Origin: Clostridiales bacterium
GTDB taxonomy: Bacteria; Bacillota; Clostridia; Christensenellales; Aristaeellaceae
DNA: 64,000 nt
Assembly (NCBI GenBank): GCA_019419995.1
Contig: JAHZHZ010000008.1
Location: forward strand, 1 to 64,000
Direction: 5' to 3'
Under the pieces are notes generated by a model that worked only from the letters and a program-made list of their open reading frames with translations, had not been told where the DNA came from and made no database searches. Both the position numbers and the translations under genes were made by a program. Positions 52,619 through 60,058 of the stretch are shown here, piece by piece; the stretch's first letter is position 1, and each line of letters begins with the position of its first letter.

Positions 52619-54403
52619 CTATGGAGAAAGGCTCTTTCTGGATTGAACACTTGTAGATCCCGTGCGAGTATAGGAAAGATCCATGATTTCGAGTGTACAG
52701 TTATGGCAAAGTACATTCTGAGATGAGAAACGAAAGTACATGCCCCAAAGGTGATGGTGGTCAGGAAAGGATGCGTATATTATCAGGCCGGTATTTGAGG
52801 GTGCCCAGCGGAATTCGCCAGCTTGACTACCTCCCTTTTCTAGAAACAGGCCGGTTCCATTTGCATAGATCCGCAGAACCTGTCTGGACGAAATCTTAGC
52901 GGGAAATACTTTCTGCCCATCCACACTGGAAAGCTGCCAATCTCCCACGTAGTCATCTGCAGCAGCCTGATTAACCTTTGCCCAGCTCAGGCTCCAATCA
53001 TACCAGTTCGGACGATTCAGCAAAAATTCCACTTCCAGGCATCGAATCTGTCCCTGATATTTGTCATCTTTTAGCGATCGTAGGGCAGGAAGCACGTCGG
53101 GAGAGAGTTCAGACAAATATGCCACATCCAGTTCTTGCAATGTACCTCGCTCATAGGCGGTGAGGTTGGCTTGGACAATTTGAGCATCGATGTTGACGCA
53201 GTTGAAGGCAACCCATGTGGTCAGGATAAATAGGGTAAGGGCGCGACAGATGCAGAGCGATGGCCGCAGGCACTTGATCAGCAGAGCGACTATAGCCGCG
53301 GCGATGGCCAGAAATCCCCACAGAGTTACAGCCCGCAGCAGCGTCCAGCCATAGGCCTGTATGTACTGCAGCATTCGGCAGAGGGCTGTGGCCGTGATGC
53401 CCATGGTTAACAGAGCGGACAATGCACTCAGCAGGCGTATGCCAGGCTTTGTAGGGTACAGGCTGACGGCTGGCAGGGCCACAAGCAGCGTGATCAGGGC
53501 TACGAGTACCAACTGGAAGAATCCGGCGCGGGCGCTTGCCGCGTAGTTGATTTGGGGAAGCTGATGAAACAGCCGCTTCAATTGGATGTAAAGGAAAGCC
53601 GCGTATACTCCACATAGGGCAAAGAGCAGTACGCACAGACTCAGGGGATTGAATTTTTTGTCCTGCTTTTTATGGCTGCGGGGTAACCAGCGGTTAAGGC
53701 CGTGGATAAAGGCGAAGAGCAGAAGGCTGAGGAAGGCAAAGCGCAGAAGATTCCACAGAGTCTTAGCCAATTTTTCTCCGTTAAAAGCGGTAAAAAGATT
53801 GATGATGGTTGCGCCGAATTCAGAATCAGCATCGCACAGCAAAATGAGCACCAGGCCCACCACGGGAATACAGAGGATCAGGCCCAGGGCAATTGCTCGG
53901 AGCGTAGAGGTGCTGGCCAGCTTTCGTGAACTGGTTAATGCCCGGAAGGGAGCGGCGAATTGCGGCCAGGGCGACTTAAATAGGCGGCGCAGGGAATCGC
54001 TCAGCCCCTGGGCGCTGAATAAGTCGCGGCTTCCGGATAGCGAAAAAGCCGTCAAGGCTATAAGACCGATGAGAACCGGCAGATTCATCAGACGCAGGGA
54101 ATTATTGGCATATAGACCATACGTGGCGGAAAGCAGCAGTGTACAAATCAATGGGAACCAACTATTGCGCAGGTGCATCGTGCCTTGAGCCACGATGCAC
54201 AGCCCTAGAAAGATCCAGGTGCTTGCCATCAGCCCTATGCCAGGGAGATGGGTGTTTCCCGAGAAGAAAAAGCTCTCATGTCCAATTGTGTACAGTGCGC
54301 CCAGTAAAAACGATCCCCACAGAACCAGGCGAGTTTTTCGGTCGAACTTCTCTTGCGATCTTTTGGAAACAGGTTCTACGGAAGGCGCAAAGGTATTTTC
54401 CAT
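52619..54403 (-). CDS. DUF4153/DUF4173-like polytopic membrane protein with lipocalin-like C-terminal domain
   Basis: A 594-residue protein with about 12-13 membrane segments over residues 25-430 and a soluble C-terminal part. The loop after the central helices (INYAASARAGFFQLVLVALI) matches the YAREGFFQLL-type motif of DUF4153/DUF4173 proteins. The last 120 residues start at YVGDWQLSSVDGQKVFP and consist of short beta strands, like a lipocalin-like barrel; this addition is not part of the usual family. The start at 54403 is preferred (GAGGAGGA 7 bases upstream). It overlaps no gene but follows the XRE regulator by 2 bases. Function unknown. Confidence 0.82.
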   Translation of the reverse strand: MENTFAPSVEPVSKRSQEKFDRKTRLVLWGSFLLGALYTIGHESFFFSGNTHLPGIGLMASTWIFLGLCIVAQGTMHLRNSWFPLICTLLLSATYGLYANNSLRLMNLPVLIGLIALTAFSLSGSRDLFSAQGLSDSLRRLFKSPWPQFAAPFRALTSSRKLASTSTLRAIALGLILCIPVVGLVLILLCDADSEFGATIINLFTAFNGEKLAKTLWNLLRFAFLSLLLFAFIHGLNRWLPRSHKKQDKKFNPLSLCVLLFALCGVYAAFLYIQLKRLFHQLPQINYAASARAGFFQLVLVALITLLVALPAVSLYPTKPGIRLLSALSALLTMGITATALCRMLQYIQAYGWTLLRAVTLWGFLAIAAAIVALLIKCLRPSLCICRALTLFILTTWVAFNCVNIDAQIVQANLTAYERGTLQELDVAYLSELSPDVLPALRSLKDDKYQGQIRCLEVEFLLNRPNWYDWSLSWAKVNQAAADDYVGDWQLSSVDGQKVFPAKISSRQVLRIYANGTGLFLEKGGSQAGEFRWAPSNTGLIIYASFPDHHHLWGMYFRFSSQNVLCHNCTLEIMDLSYTRTGSTSVQSRKSLSP

Positions 54404-54405
54404 GA

Positions 54406-54615
54406 TCATTCCTCCTCTTCAAAAACCAGCAGATCTCCCGGTTGGCAGTCTAACACTCGACAGATGGCTTCCAGTGTGGTAAAGCGTATGGCCTTGGCCC
54501 GTCCGTTCTTTAATACGGAAAGATTGGCTATGGTAATTCCCACACGATTGCTCAGTTCTGTCATGCTCATCTTCCGGCGGGCAAGCATCACATCCAGATC
54601 GATGCGTATAGCCAT
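54406..54615 (-). CDS. Small XRE-family helix-turn-helix regulator (YozG-like)
   Basis: A 69-residue protein that is almost entirely one Cro/C1 helix-turn-helix: LDVMLARRKMSMTELSNRVG, then ITIANLSVLKNG and LEAICRVLDCQPGDLL. Regulators of this size regularly sit next to DUF2975 genes. AGGAGG lies 6 bases upstream. It probably controls its own operon through the ATCGAT cluster at 55190-55218 (inference). Confidence 0.9.
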   Translation of the reverse strand: MAIRIDLDVMLARRKMSMTELSNRVGITIANLSVLKNGRAKAIRFTTLEAICRVLDCQPGDLLVFEEEE

Positions 54616-54625
54616 AATCCACCTC

Positions 54626-55129
54626 CTAAATGGTCAAATCGTTTTCTTCCTGAAGGCGGCCAGCTTTTCCCAATAGCAAGGCTAGCATCTGGGAAACCAG
54701 AGCTACGGCCAGCGTGGCCAGCAGGGCTAGCCCCATGCGAATGTACAGGGCTGCCGAAGCGAATTTTGCAGTGATGAAGCCTGTATTCGCTGGAGATATT
54801 CCCAGGATTGCACCAGCAACCATCAATATCGCCCACAGTCCTGAGGTTAGAAACAGCAGTCGCGCAATGGATCGCATACGCGCTGCGTTTTCCCGGCTGA
54901 AGGATCGGTCGTTTCCGATGTTTCGACATATGGCAAAATAATGTCGAAGTGCCAGAAGATAGGGTAATCCCATGATCATCTGCACCAGTAAAAGCAATAC
55001 ATCCCGTTCCCGCGGGCCTTTTTCCTGAATCAATTGGAACAGCGCCGTCCCGTAAAAGAGAAAGATAACTCCGATTACAGCCAGAGCTCCGGCCAGGATC
55101 AGCAGTCCTGATAATTTTTTCTGATTCAT
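54626..55129 (-). CDS. DUF2975 membrane protein
   Basis: A 167-residue protein with four predicted membrane segments (about 7-27, 45-62, 87-110, 128-152). The DUF2975 core is seen in LRHYFAICRNIGNDRSFSRENAARMRSIA, here split as ICRNIGNDRSFSRENA and RSIARLLF. GAGGAGG precedes the start. It is the first gene of the operon with the XRE regulator and the DUF4153-like protein. The DUF2975-XRE pair is widespread in Firmicutes; its function is unknown. Confidence 0.87.
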   Translation of the reverse strand: MNQKKLSGLLILAGALAVIGVIFLFYGTALFQLIQEKGPRERDVLLLLVQMIMGLPYLLALRHYFAICRNIGNDRSFSRENAARMRSIARLLFLTSGLWAILMVAGAILGISPANTGFITAKFASAALYIRMGLALLATLAVALVSQMLALLLGKAGRLQEENDLTI

Positions 55130-55151
55130 GCGTCAGCCTCCTCTCGAATGC

Positions 55152-55180
55152 ATCATACCACGCGTTTTCATAAATGTCAA
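55152..55180 (-). promoter_or_regulatory. Strong promoter of the DUF2975-XRE-DUF4153 operon
   Basis: On the minus strand: TTGACA (55175-55180), 17-base spacer, TATGAT (55152-55157), 23 bases upstream of the DUF2975 gene. Confidence 0.85.
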
Positions 55181-55189
55181 TAAAAATAT

Positions 55190-55218
55190 ATCGATTATCG
55201 ATAAAATATTATCGATAA
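55190..55218. promoter_or_regulatory. Cluster of ATCGAT palindromes, likely operator
   Basis: ATCGAT occurs at 55190-55195, 55197-55202 and 55211-55216. The last two are embedded in perfect 10-bp palindromes TTATCGATAA (55195-55204 and 55209-55218), 14 bases centre to centre. The cluster lies 10 bases upstream of the -35 box of the minus-strand operon and 44 bases from the soj -35. Confidence 0.6.
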
Positions 55219-55261
55219 TGGTGATAGTTATACATTTCAACGAAACTTTTACCGGCAAGAC

Positions 55262-55290
55262 TTGCCGCAGAGAGTGCTTTTCGATATAAT
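55262..55290 (+). promoter_or_regulatory. Promoter of soj-spo0J
   Basis: TTGCCG (55262-55267), 17-base spacer, TATAAT (55285-55290), 40 bases upstream of soj. Confidence 0.7.
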
Positions 55291-55330
55291 AATAGAATAT
55301 AGAAAGAACAACAGGGAACGGGTGGAAGAC

Positions 55331-56098
55331 GTGGGAAAGATCATCGCGGTTGCAAATCAAAAGGGCGGAGTGGGAAAGACGACTACCGCCGTGAACCTTT
55401 CAGCTTGTCTGGCGGACCGGGGAGAGCGGGTGTTGTTGGTGGATCTGGATCCCCAGGGCAATGCCACCAGCGGACTGGGCAAGGGGGAGGAACAAGGCAG
55501 TACGGTTTACGATGTACTTATCGGCGCAGCCAATGCAAGGGACGCGGTGTTGCCCACCTGTTGCGAAAATCTTCAACTCATGCCCACGGCTATTGAACTG
55601 GCGGGAGCAGAAATTGAGCTGGTGGGGTTGGAGGACCGGGAGCGTCTTCTGAAGAAAGCGCTGGAGGATGTGCGGGACAAGTACGACTCAATTTTCATTG
55701 ATTGCCCGCCATCACTAAGTTTGCTGACCATCAACGCTCTGAGTGCAGCGGACAGCGTACTCATTCCCATCCAGTGCGAGTATTATGCGCTGGAGGGGCT
55801 GGGACAGCTAATGAACACCATTCGCCTGATGCGGCGCAAGTTGAATCCGGATTTGAGCATTGAAGGAATTCTGTTGACGATGTTTGATGGGAGGACCAAT
55901 CTGTGCGCCCAAGTGGTGCAGGAGGTGCGCGCCCATTTTCCCCAGGAAGTGTTTGAAACGATGATTCCCCGGAATATCCGCCTAAGTGAGGCGCCCAGTT
56001 ACGGCCTGCCCATCCACCTCTATGATGGGCGCTGTATTGGCGCGAAAGCATACGGCGAACTGGCCGGAGAAATGATGCGCAGGAGAGGGAGAGGATAG
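55331..56098 (+). CDS. soj: Chromosome partitioning ATPase Soj/ParA
   Basis: A 255-residue deviant Walker ATPase that, with Spo0J, controls chromosome segregation and replication initiation. Seen are NQKGGVGKTTTAVNLSACLA (deviant Walker A with the signature Lys), LVDLDPQGNATSG, IDCPPSLSLLTINAL and MIPRNIRLSEAPSYG. The start is GTG at 55331 (or GTG 55322); both follow a purine-rich site, and 55331 gives the usual MGKIIAVANQ beginning. spo0J follows after 2 bases. Confidence 0.95.
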   Translation: MGKIIAVANQKGGVGKTTTAVNLSACLADRGERVLLVDLDPQGNATSGLGKGEEQGSTVYDVLIGAANARDAVLPTCCENLQLMPTAIELAGAEIELVGLEDRERLLKKALEDVRDKYDSIFIDCPPSLSLLTINALSAADSVLIPIQCEYYALEGLGQLMNTIRLMRRKLNPDLSIEGILLTMFDGRTNLCAQVVQEVRAHFPQEVFETMIPRNIRLSEAPSYGLPIHLYDGRCIGAKAYGELAGEMMRRRGRG

Positions 56099-56100
56099 AG

Positions 56101-57006
56101 ATGGCGAAGAAAGTTCAGCGAGGCCTGGGCCGGGGACTGGGCGCCCTGTTGGGTGACGACGTTGTGGAACAGCGGGTAGAGAATGCGGTGCCCGCGACGC
56201 AGAGCCAGAGCGTTCCGGCCGACGAGGTACGCATGCTGCCTATACGCTTGATCGATCCCAATCCGGAGCAGCCCAGGCGCAATTTTGATCCAGCAGCGTT
56301 GGAGGAATTGGCGGCGTCCATCCGGGCGGTAGGAGTGATCCAGCCCATCATCGTGGCGCCGGCGGGCGAGCGTTATACGATCATCGCTGGGGAGCGCCGC
56401 TATCGCGCCTCTAGGCTGGCAGAATTGGAAGAGATTCCTGCTATCGTGCGCCAGTGGGATGCACAGCGGCGCATGGAGGCTGCACTGATTGAAAATTTGC
56501 AGAGGGATGATCTGAACCCAATCGAGGAAGCTGCCGGGGTGCGACAGCTGATGGATGAGGGAGGTATGACCCAGGAGAAGGTGGCAGAGCGCCTGGGGAA
56601 AAGCCGCCCCGCGGTGGCCAATCTTCTGCGTCTGTTGACACTTCAACCCAGCGTTCAACAGCTGGTGGTGGAGGGCAAGCTCTCTGCGGGCCACGCTAGG
56701 GCGCTAGTGGGTGTGGAGCCGCGCAGACAGGTGCAGCTGGCTAATCTTACGGTACAGCAGGGTTGGTCAGTGCGACAATTGGAGCGCATATGCGCCCAGC
56801 CTGTCAAGGAACCTGCTCCCAAACCGGTAAAAGTGCGGGATCAGCAGTTTAACCAGTTGGAAAGCATGGCCCGGGAGCTCTTCGGTACCCGCGCCAAACT
56901 GGAGGGTACGCAGGAGAGCGGGAAACTGACGCTGTTTTATTACAGCCAGGACGATTTACAGAGGATTTGGGAAGTGCTGGAAATGACCCGGGAAGACCGA
57001 CTTTGA
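56101..57006 (+). CDS. spo0J: ParB/Spo0J chromosome partitioning protein
   Basis: A 301-residue CTP-dependent DNA clamp that loads at parS sites. The N-terminal GLGRGLGALLGD peptide binds Soj. The CTP-binding ParB domain has DPNPEQPRRNF and the AGERRYRASRLA box. The helix-turn-helix is in MTQEKVAERLGKSRPAVANLLRLL. The C-terminal dimer domain includes LTLFYYSQDDLQRI. No clear parS copy was noticed by eye in the window. Confidence 0.95.
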   Translation: MAKKVQRGLGRGLGALLGDDVVEQRVENAVPATQSQSVPADEVRMLPIRLIDPNPEQPRRNFDPAALEELAASIRAVGVIQPIIVAPAGERYTIIAGERRYRASRLAELEEIPAIVRQWDAQRRMEAALIENLQRDDLNPIEEAAGVRQLMDEGGMTQEKVAERLGKSRPAVANLLRLLTLQPSVQQLVVEGKLSAGHARALVGVEPRRQVQLANLTVQQGWSVRQLERICAQPVKEPAPKPVKVRDQQFNQLESMARELFGTRAKLEGTQESGKLTLFYYSQDDLQRIWEVLEMTREDRL

Positions 57007-57010
57007 TTTT

Positions 57011-57640
57011 ATGCCGGCTGAAGGCAAAGAAGCGATGATTTGGTTGAGCATTGCGGCTCCTATACTGCTGGTGGTGCTGTCGGCGATGATTGTGTTTGCG
57101 GGGGTCTGTTTTTGTGCGCACCGGCGCTTTGTCTGTCAGAAGGCGGATTGTCTGATCGTGCTCGGTGCACGGGTCCATCCGGATGGACAACCGAGTACCA
57201 GTCTGGAAATGCGCTGCAGAGCGGCAGCAGAAGCTTTTGAGAAGGGCATTGCTGGATGGATTATTGTCTGTGGTGGGCAGGGGGCAGATGAACCCGTGTC
57301 GGAGGCCCGGGCAATGGATATCTTTCTGCGTCAGTTGGGCGTGGATGAAAGCCATATCCTTTTGGAAGATCGCTCCACGAATACACTGGAGAATTTGCAC
57401 AATGCCTGTGAAATTATGAATAAGGGTGGCTTTAAAAGTGCGGTAGTGGTTACCAGCGACTATCACCTTACACGAGCTTTGTGGTTGGCTCGGGATCTGG
57501 GTATTCCGGCCTGTGGAATTGCTGCACGTGGACCTTTGAGGCCGAGACACGTTTTTAAAAGCAGAATTATGGAGTCGGGAAGTTGGTTGAAGTATTTTTT
57601 TCAAAGGATACATATTGATGGAAGGAATATGATATTGTAA
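57011..57640 (+). CDS. DUF218 (YdcF/ElyC-like) membrane protein
   Basis: A 209-residue protein with one N-terminal membrane segment (about 12-32) and a DUF218 Rossmann-like domain outside: DCLIVLGARVHPDGQPST, CGGQGADEPVSEARAMD, EDRSTNTLENL and VVTSDYHLTRALWLARDLG. Relatives include SanA and ElyC, tied to cell-envelope integrity; the reaction is unknown. The ATG at 57011 has no clear ribosome site, and ATG 57035 (GAAGG upstream) is a likely alternative. Probably co-transcribed with soj-spo0J. Confidence 0.85.
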   Translation: MPAEGKEAMIWLSIAAPILLVVLSAMIVFAGVCFCAHRRFVCQKADCLIVLGARVHPDGQPSTSLEMRCRAAAEAFEKGIAGWIIVCGGQGADEPVSEARAMDIFLRQLGVDESHILLEDRSTNTLENLHNACEIMNKGGFKSAVVVTSDYHLTRALWLARDLGIPACGIAARGPLRPRHVFKSRIMESGSWLKYFFQRIHIDGRNMIL

Positions 57641-57642
57641 AT

Positions 57643-57677
57643 AGAGACAGATCCTCATGAGGCTGTCTCTATATTTT
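57643..57677 (+). terminator. Terminator after the DUF218 gene
   Basis: AGAGACAG (57643-57650) pairs with CTGTCTCT (57663-57670), followed by ATATTTTT. Confidence 0.85.
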
Positions 57678-57747
57678 TGAAAATATTTGCAGGGAATGTG
57701 ATAAGAAAACAAATCTTTGTAAAGTAAACGTTTGCGAACTGAAATGC

Positions 57748-57772
57748 CGGAAAAGCAGCCTTGCTTTTTCCG
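57748..57772. repeat. Imperfect palindrome covering the -35 of the nucleotidyltransferase promoter
   Basis: CGGAAAAGCA (57748-57757) pairs with TGCTTTTTCCG (57762-57772) with one bulge. Its right arm contains the -35 box at 57761-57766, so a protein bound here would block the promoter. Confidence 0.4.
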
Positions 57773-57789
57773 TAGGCAAAGAGTATAAT
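57761..57789 (+). promoter_or_regulatory. Promoter of the nucleotidyltransferase gene
   Basis: TTGCTT (57761-57766), 17-base spacer, TATAAT (57784-57789), 42 bases upstream of the start. Confidence 0.72.
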
Positions 57790-57831
57790 GGCCGTAAACA
57801 GAAATTAACAATCGAGAGGTGTTCTGCACGA

Positions 57832-58731
57832 ATGAAGACATCGCTGGTGTTTATGGCGGCAGGATTTGGAACGCGCTTTGGCGGTGGGGTTAAGCAGCTT
57901 CAACCGGTGGGACCCAACGGTGAAGTTCTCATGGATTATGCGATATACGATGCGTTAAAAGCGGGCTTTGATCGCGTGATTTTCATTATCCGGAGGGATC
58001 TGGAGGGGGAATTTCGCAGCAGCGTGGGCAAGCGCACGGAGGCCAAGTGCGAAGTTTCTTATGTCTATCAGGATTTGAATGATTTGCCAGAAGGATTTAC
58101 TGCCGGTGATCGTCTCAAACCATGGGGAACCGGACAAGCGGTGTTGGCCTGCCGCAGGCTCATTCAGGAACCATTTTGCGTGCTCAACGCGGATGATTAT
58201 TATGGGCCGCAGGCCTTTGAAAAGATCCACAAATATCTCATACAACCTAGGGGTGAAGAGTTGGAGATTTGCATGGCAGGATATGTGCTAGGCAATACCC
58301 TGTCCGAGAGCGGTTCAGTTACCCGGGGGCTTTGTCGGGTGAGCGGTGAAGGATATCTGCAGTCTATTCGAGAAACGAGGGACATTACCATTCAAGAGGG
58401 CAGACCATGCGTAAAACTAGATGGACAATTGAAGTTCCTCGATCCGTCTTCCACAGTTTCCATGAACATCTGGGGCTTGCCGGCAGAATTTATAGAATAT
58501 CTGGCAGACGGATTTGTTCCTTTTTTGAGTAATTTGGGAGAAGATGATTTCACTTCGGAATATCTCTTGCCGGTTGCAGTAGGGGATATGATACGCAGTG
58601 GAAAGGGAAGGGTGAAAGTACTTTCTACATCGGACAAATGGTTTGGCATGACGTATCAAGAAGATAAGCTGCGCACCCAGCAGGAAATACAGGCTTTAAT
58701 CTCCAGCGGTATCTATCCGCAAAAGCTTTAA
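57832..58731 (+). CDS. Sugar-phosphate nucleotidyltransferase family protein
   Basis: A 299-residue NTP_transferase-fold enzyme, which joins a nucleotide to a sugar phosphate or a related phospho-compound. The nucleotide-binding loop MAAGFGTRFGGGVKQLQPV is a variant of GGxGTRxxPxTxxxPK. PWGTGQAVLACRRL and the metal aspartates in VLNADDYYG fit the family. The C-terminal half (STVSMNIWGLPAEFIEYL, then KWFGMTYQEDK) is less typical. The gene stands alone between a promoter and a terminator, so the sugar and the pathway cannot be deduced. Confidence 0.85.
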   Translation: MKTSLVFMAAGFGTRFGGGVKQLQPVGPNGEVLMDYAIYDALKAGFDRVIFIIRRDLEGEFRSSVGKRTEAKCEVSYVYQDLNDLPEGFTAGDRLKPWGTGQAVLACRRLIQEPFCVLNADDYYGPQAFEKIHKYLIQPRGEELEICMAGYVLGNTLSESGSVTRGLCRVSGEGYLQSIRETRDITIQEGRPCVKLDGQLKFLDPSSTVSMNIWGLPAEFIEYLADGFVPFLSNLGEDDFTSEYLLPVAVGDMIRSGKGRVKVLSTSDKWFGMTYQEDKLRTQQEIQALISSGIYPQKL

Positions 58732-58748
58732 AACTAACGATAAATGAG

Positions 58749-58799
58749 GCTCCTCTTTTTGCTGCAAATGGGGTAAGAAAGGGGAGCATTGCATTTTTT
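58749..58799 (+). terminator. Terminator of the nucleotidyltransferase gene
   Basis: GCTCCTCTTT (58749-58758) pairs with AAAGGGGAGC (58778-58787) with one G-U; ATTGCATTTTTT follows. Confidence 0.75.
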
Positions 58800-58886
58800 A
58801 ATGTGCAAATGGTGCAGAAAATCCATTTTTTTTATGTTACTTAACGTGATATGCAATAATTAACATACGTAAAATCAAATTCCGTA

Positions 58887-58915
58887 TTGTAAAGAAAAAT
58901 GTTTTGTTGTATAAT
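58887..58915 (+). promoter_or_regulatory. Promoter of the TAXI-TRAP operon
   Basis: TTGTAA (58887-58892), 17-base spacer, TATAAT (58910-58915), about 70 bases upstream of the binding-protein gene, in an AT-rich region. Confidence 0.68.
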
Positions 58916-58986
58916 GTAAAGGAATCCAATTTTGCAAGAATGTGTGAATAATTGGAAAGTTCATTGAGATTGAGGAGGGTAAAGAC

Positions 58987-59937
58987 ATGAAAAGAATTCT
59001 CTCTGCGCTGGTTGCCCTGATCATGGTGTTTTCCTGTGCATCGGCACTTGCGGAACTGACCTTTACAACGGGTGGTTCTGCAGGAACCTATTATGCCTTT
59101 GGCGGCGTGTTGGCCCAGTTCATTTCGGACAACAGCGATGTGAAGATTTCTGCTGTGACGGGCGAGGGCTCAGCGGCGAACATCGACATGTTGGATATGA
59201 AATTTGCGCAATTGGGCTTTGTGCAGAGCGACGTGGCCTACTACGCCTATAACGGAATTCGCTTTGAACAGTATGAAGGCGCACCCATCACCTCCTTCAA
59301 GGCGCTGGCCGCCCTGTACAACGAGACGGTGCAGCTGATCACCTGCAATCCGGAGATTAAATCCATGGAAGATCTGAAGGGTAAGAGCGTATCTATCGGT
59401 GCGGCAGGTTCCGGCGTGTACTTTAACGCCATGGATTTCCTGGCTGCCTACGATATGACGGAGGATGACATTGTTCCTCAGTATCTGTCCTTTGCAGATT
59501 CTGCGGAAGCGCTGAAGGACGGCAAGATTGATGCCGCGTTCGTAGTTGCGGGTGCGCCCACCACCGCCGTGGTAGACCTGTGCACCACGAAGGGGGCCTA
59601 TCTGGTGGGACTGGATGACGAACATATTGCCAAGCTTAAGGAAATCAACGGTGCCTATACCGAGTGCCTTATTCCTGCGGGTACCTATCAGGGAATCGAT
59701 GAAGACGTGACCACTGTTGCTGTCAAGGCCATTATCATCGCTAACGAAGATGTGACCGACGAGGAAGCCTATACCATCTGTTCTACCATTTTTGAAAATG
59801 TCGATGCCATTGCCACTCAGCATGCCAAGGGCGCTGAATTGGATTTGGAATATGCCTCCGAATGCGGCTTGCCCTACCATCCGGGCGCTGCCAAGTACTT
59901 TGCGGAAAAGGGTTTTGAGGTGGAAGTTGCCGAATAA
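58987..59937 (+). CDS. TAXI-family TRAP transporter substrate-binding protein
   Basis: A 316-residue secreted binding protein of the TRAP-associated extracytoplasmic immunogenic (TAXI) family. Signal peptide MKRILSALVALIMVFSCASALA, cleaved before Glu (VFSC could also be a lipobox). The family pattern TTGGSAGTYYAFGGVLAQF is followed by VTGEGSAANIDML, LKGKSVSIGAAGSGVYFNA and AFVVAGAPTTAV. TAXI proteins bind organic acids such as glutamate or fumarate, but the ligand here is not known. It is followed by its fused permease. Confidence 0.93.
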   Translation: MKRILSALVALIMVFSCASALAELTFTTGGSAGTYYAFGGVLAQFISDNSDVKISAVTGEGSAANIDMLDMKFAQLGFVQSDVAYYAYNGIRFEQYEGAPITSFKALAALYNETVQLITCNPEIKSMEDLKGKSVSIGAAGSGVYFNAMDFLAAYDMTEDDIVPQYLSFADSAEALKDGKIDAAFVVAGAPTTAVVDLCTTKGAYLVGLDDEHIAKLKEINGAYTECLIPAGTYQGIDEDVTTVAVKAIIIANEDVTDEEAYTICSTIFENVDAIATQHAKGAELDLEYASECGLPYHPGAAKYFAEKGFEVEVAE

Positions 59938-59961
59938 TTCCCGGTACTGAGGTATAGAGTG

Positions 59962-59991
59962 GGACTACGGCGAAGTATTTCGCCGTAGTCC
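59962..59991 (+). repeat. Intercistronic hairpin in the TRAP operon
   Basis: GGACTACGGCGAA (59962-59974) pairs perfectly with TTCGCCGTAGTCC (59979-59991) with a 4-base loop; only TTT follows. As in the peptide importer, it lies between binding-protein and permease genes and probably sets their ratio. Confidence 0.75.
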
Positions 59992-60058
59992 TTTGCTAAA
60001 AGAGTGATACTGGAAGGGAGCGGAAGTGATACTCCGCTTAGAGAGAGGAGAGGGATTC

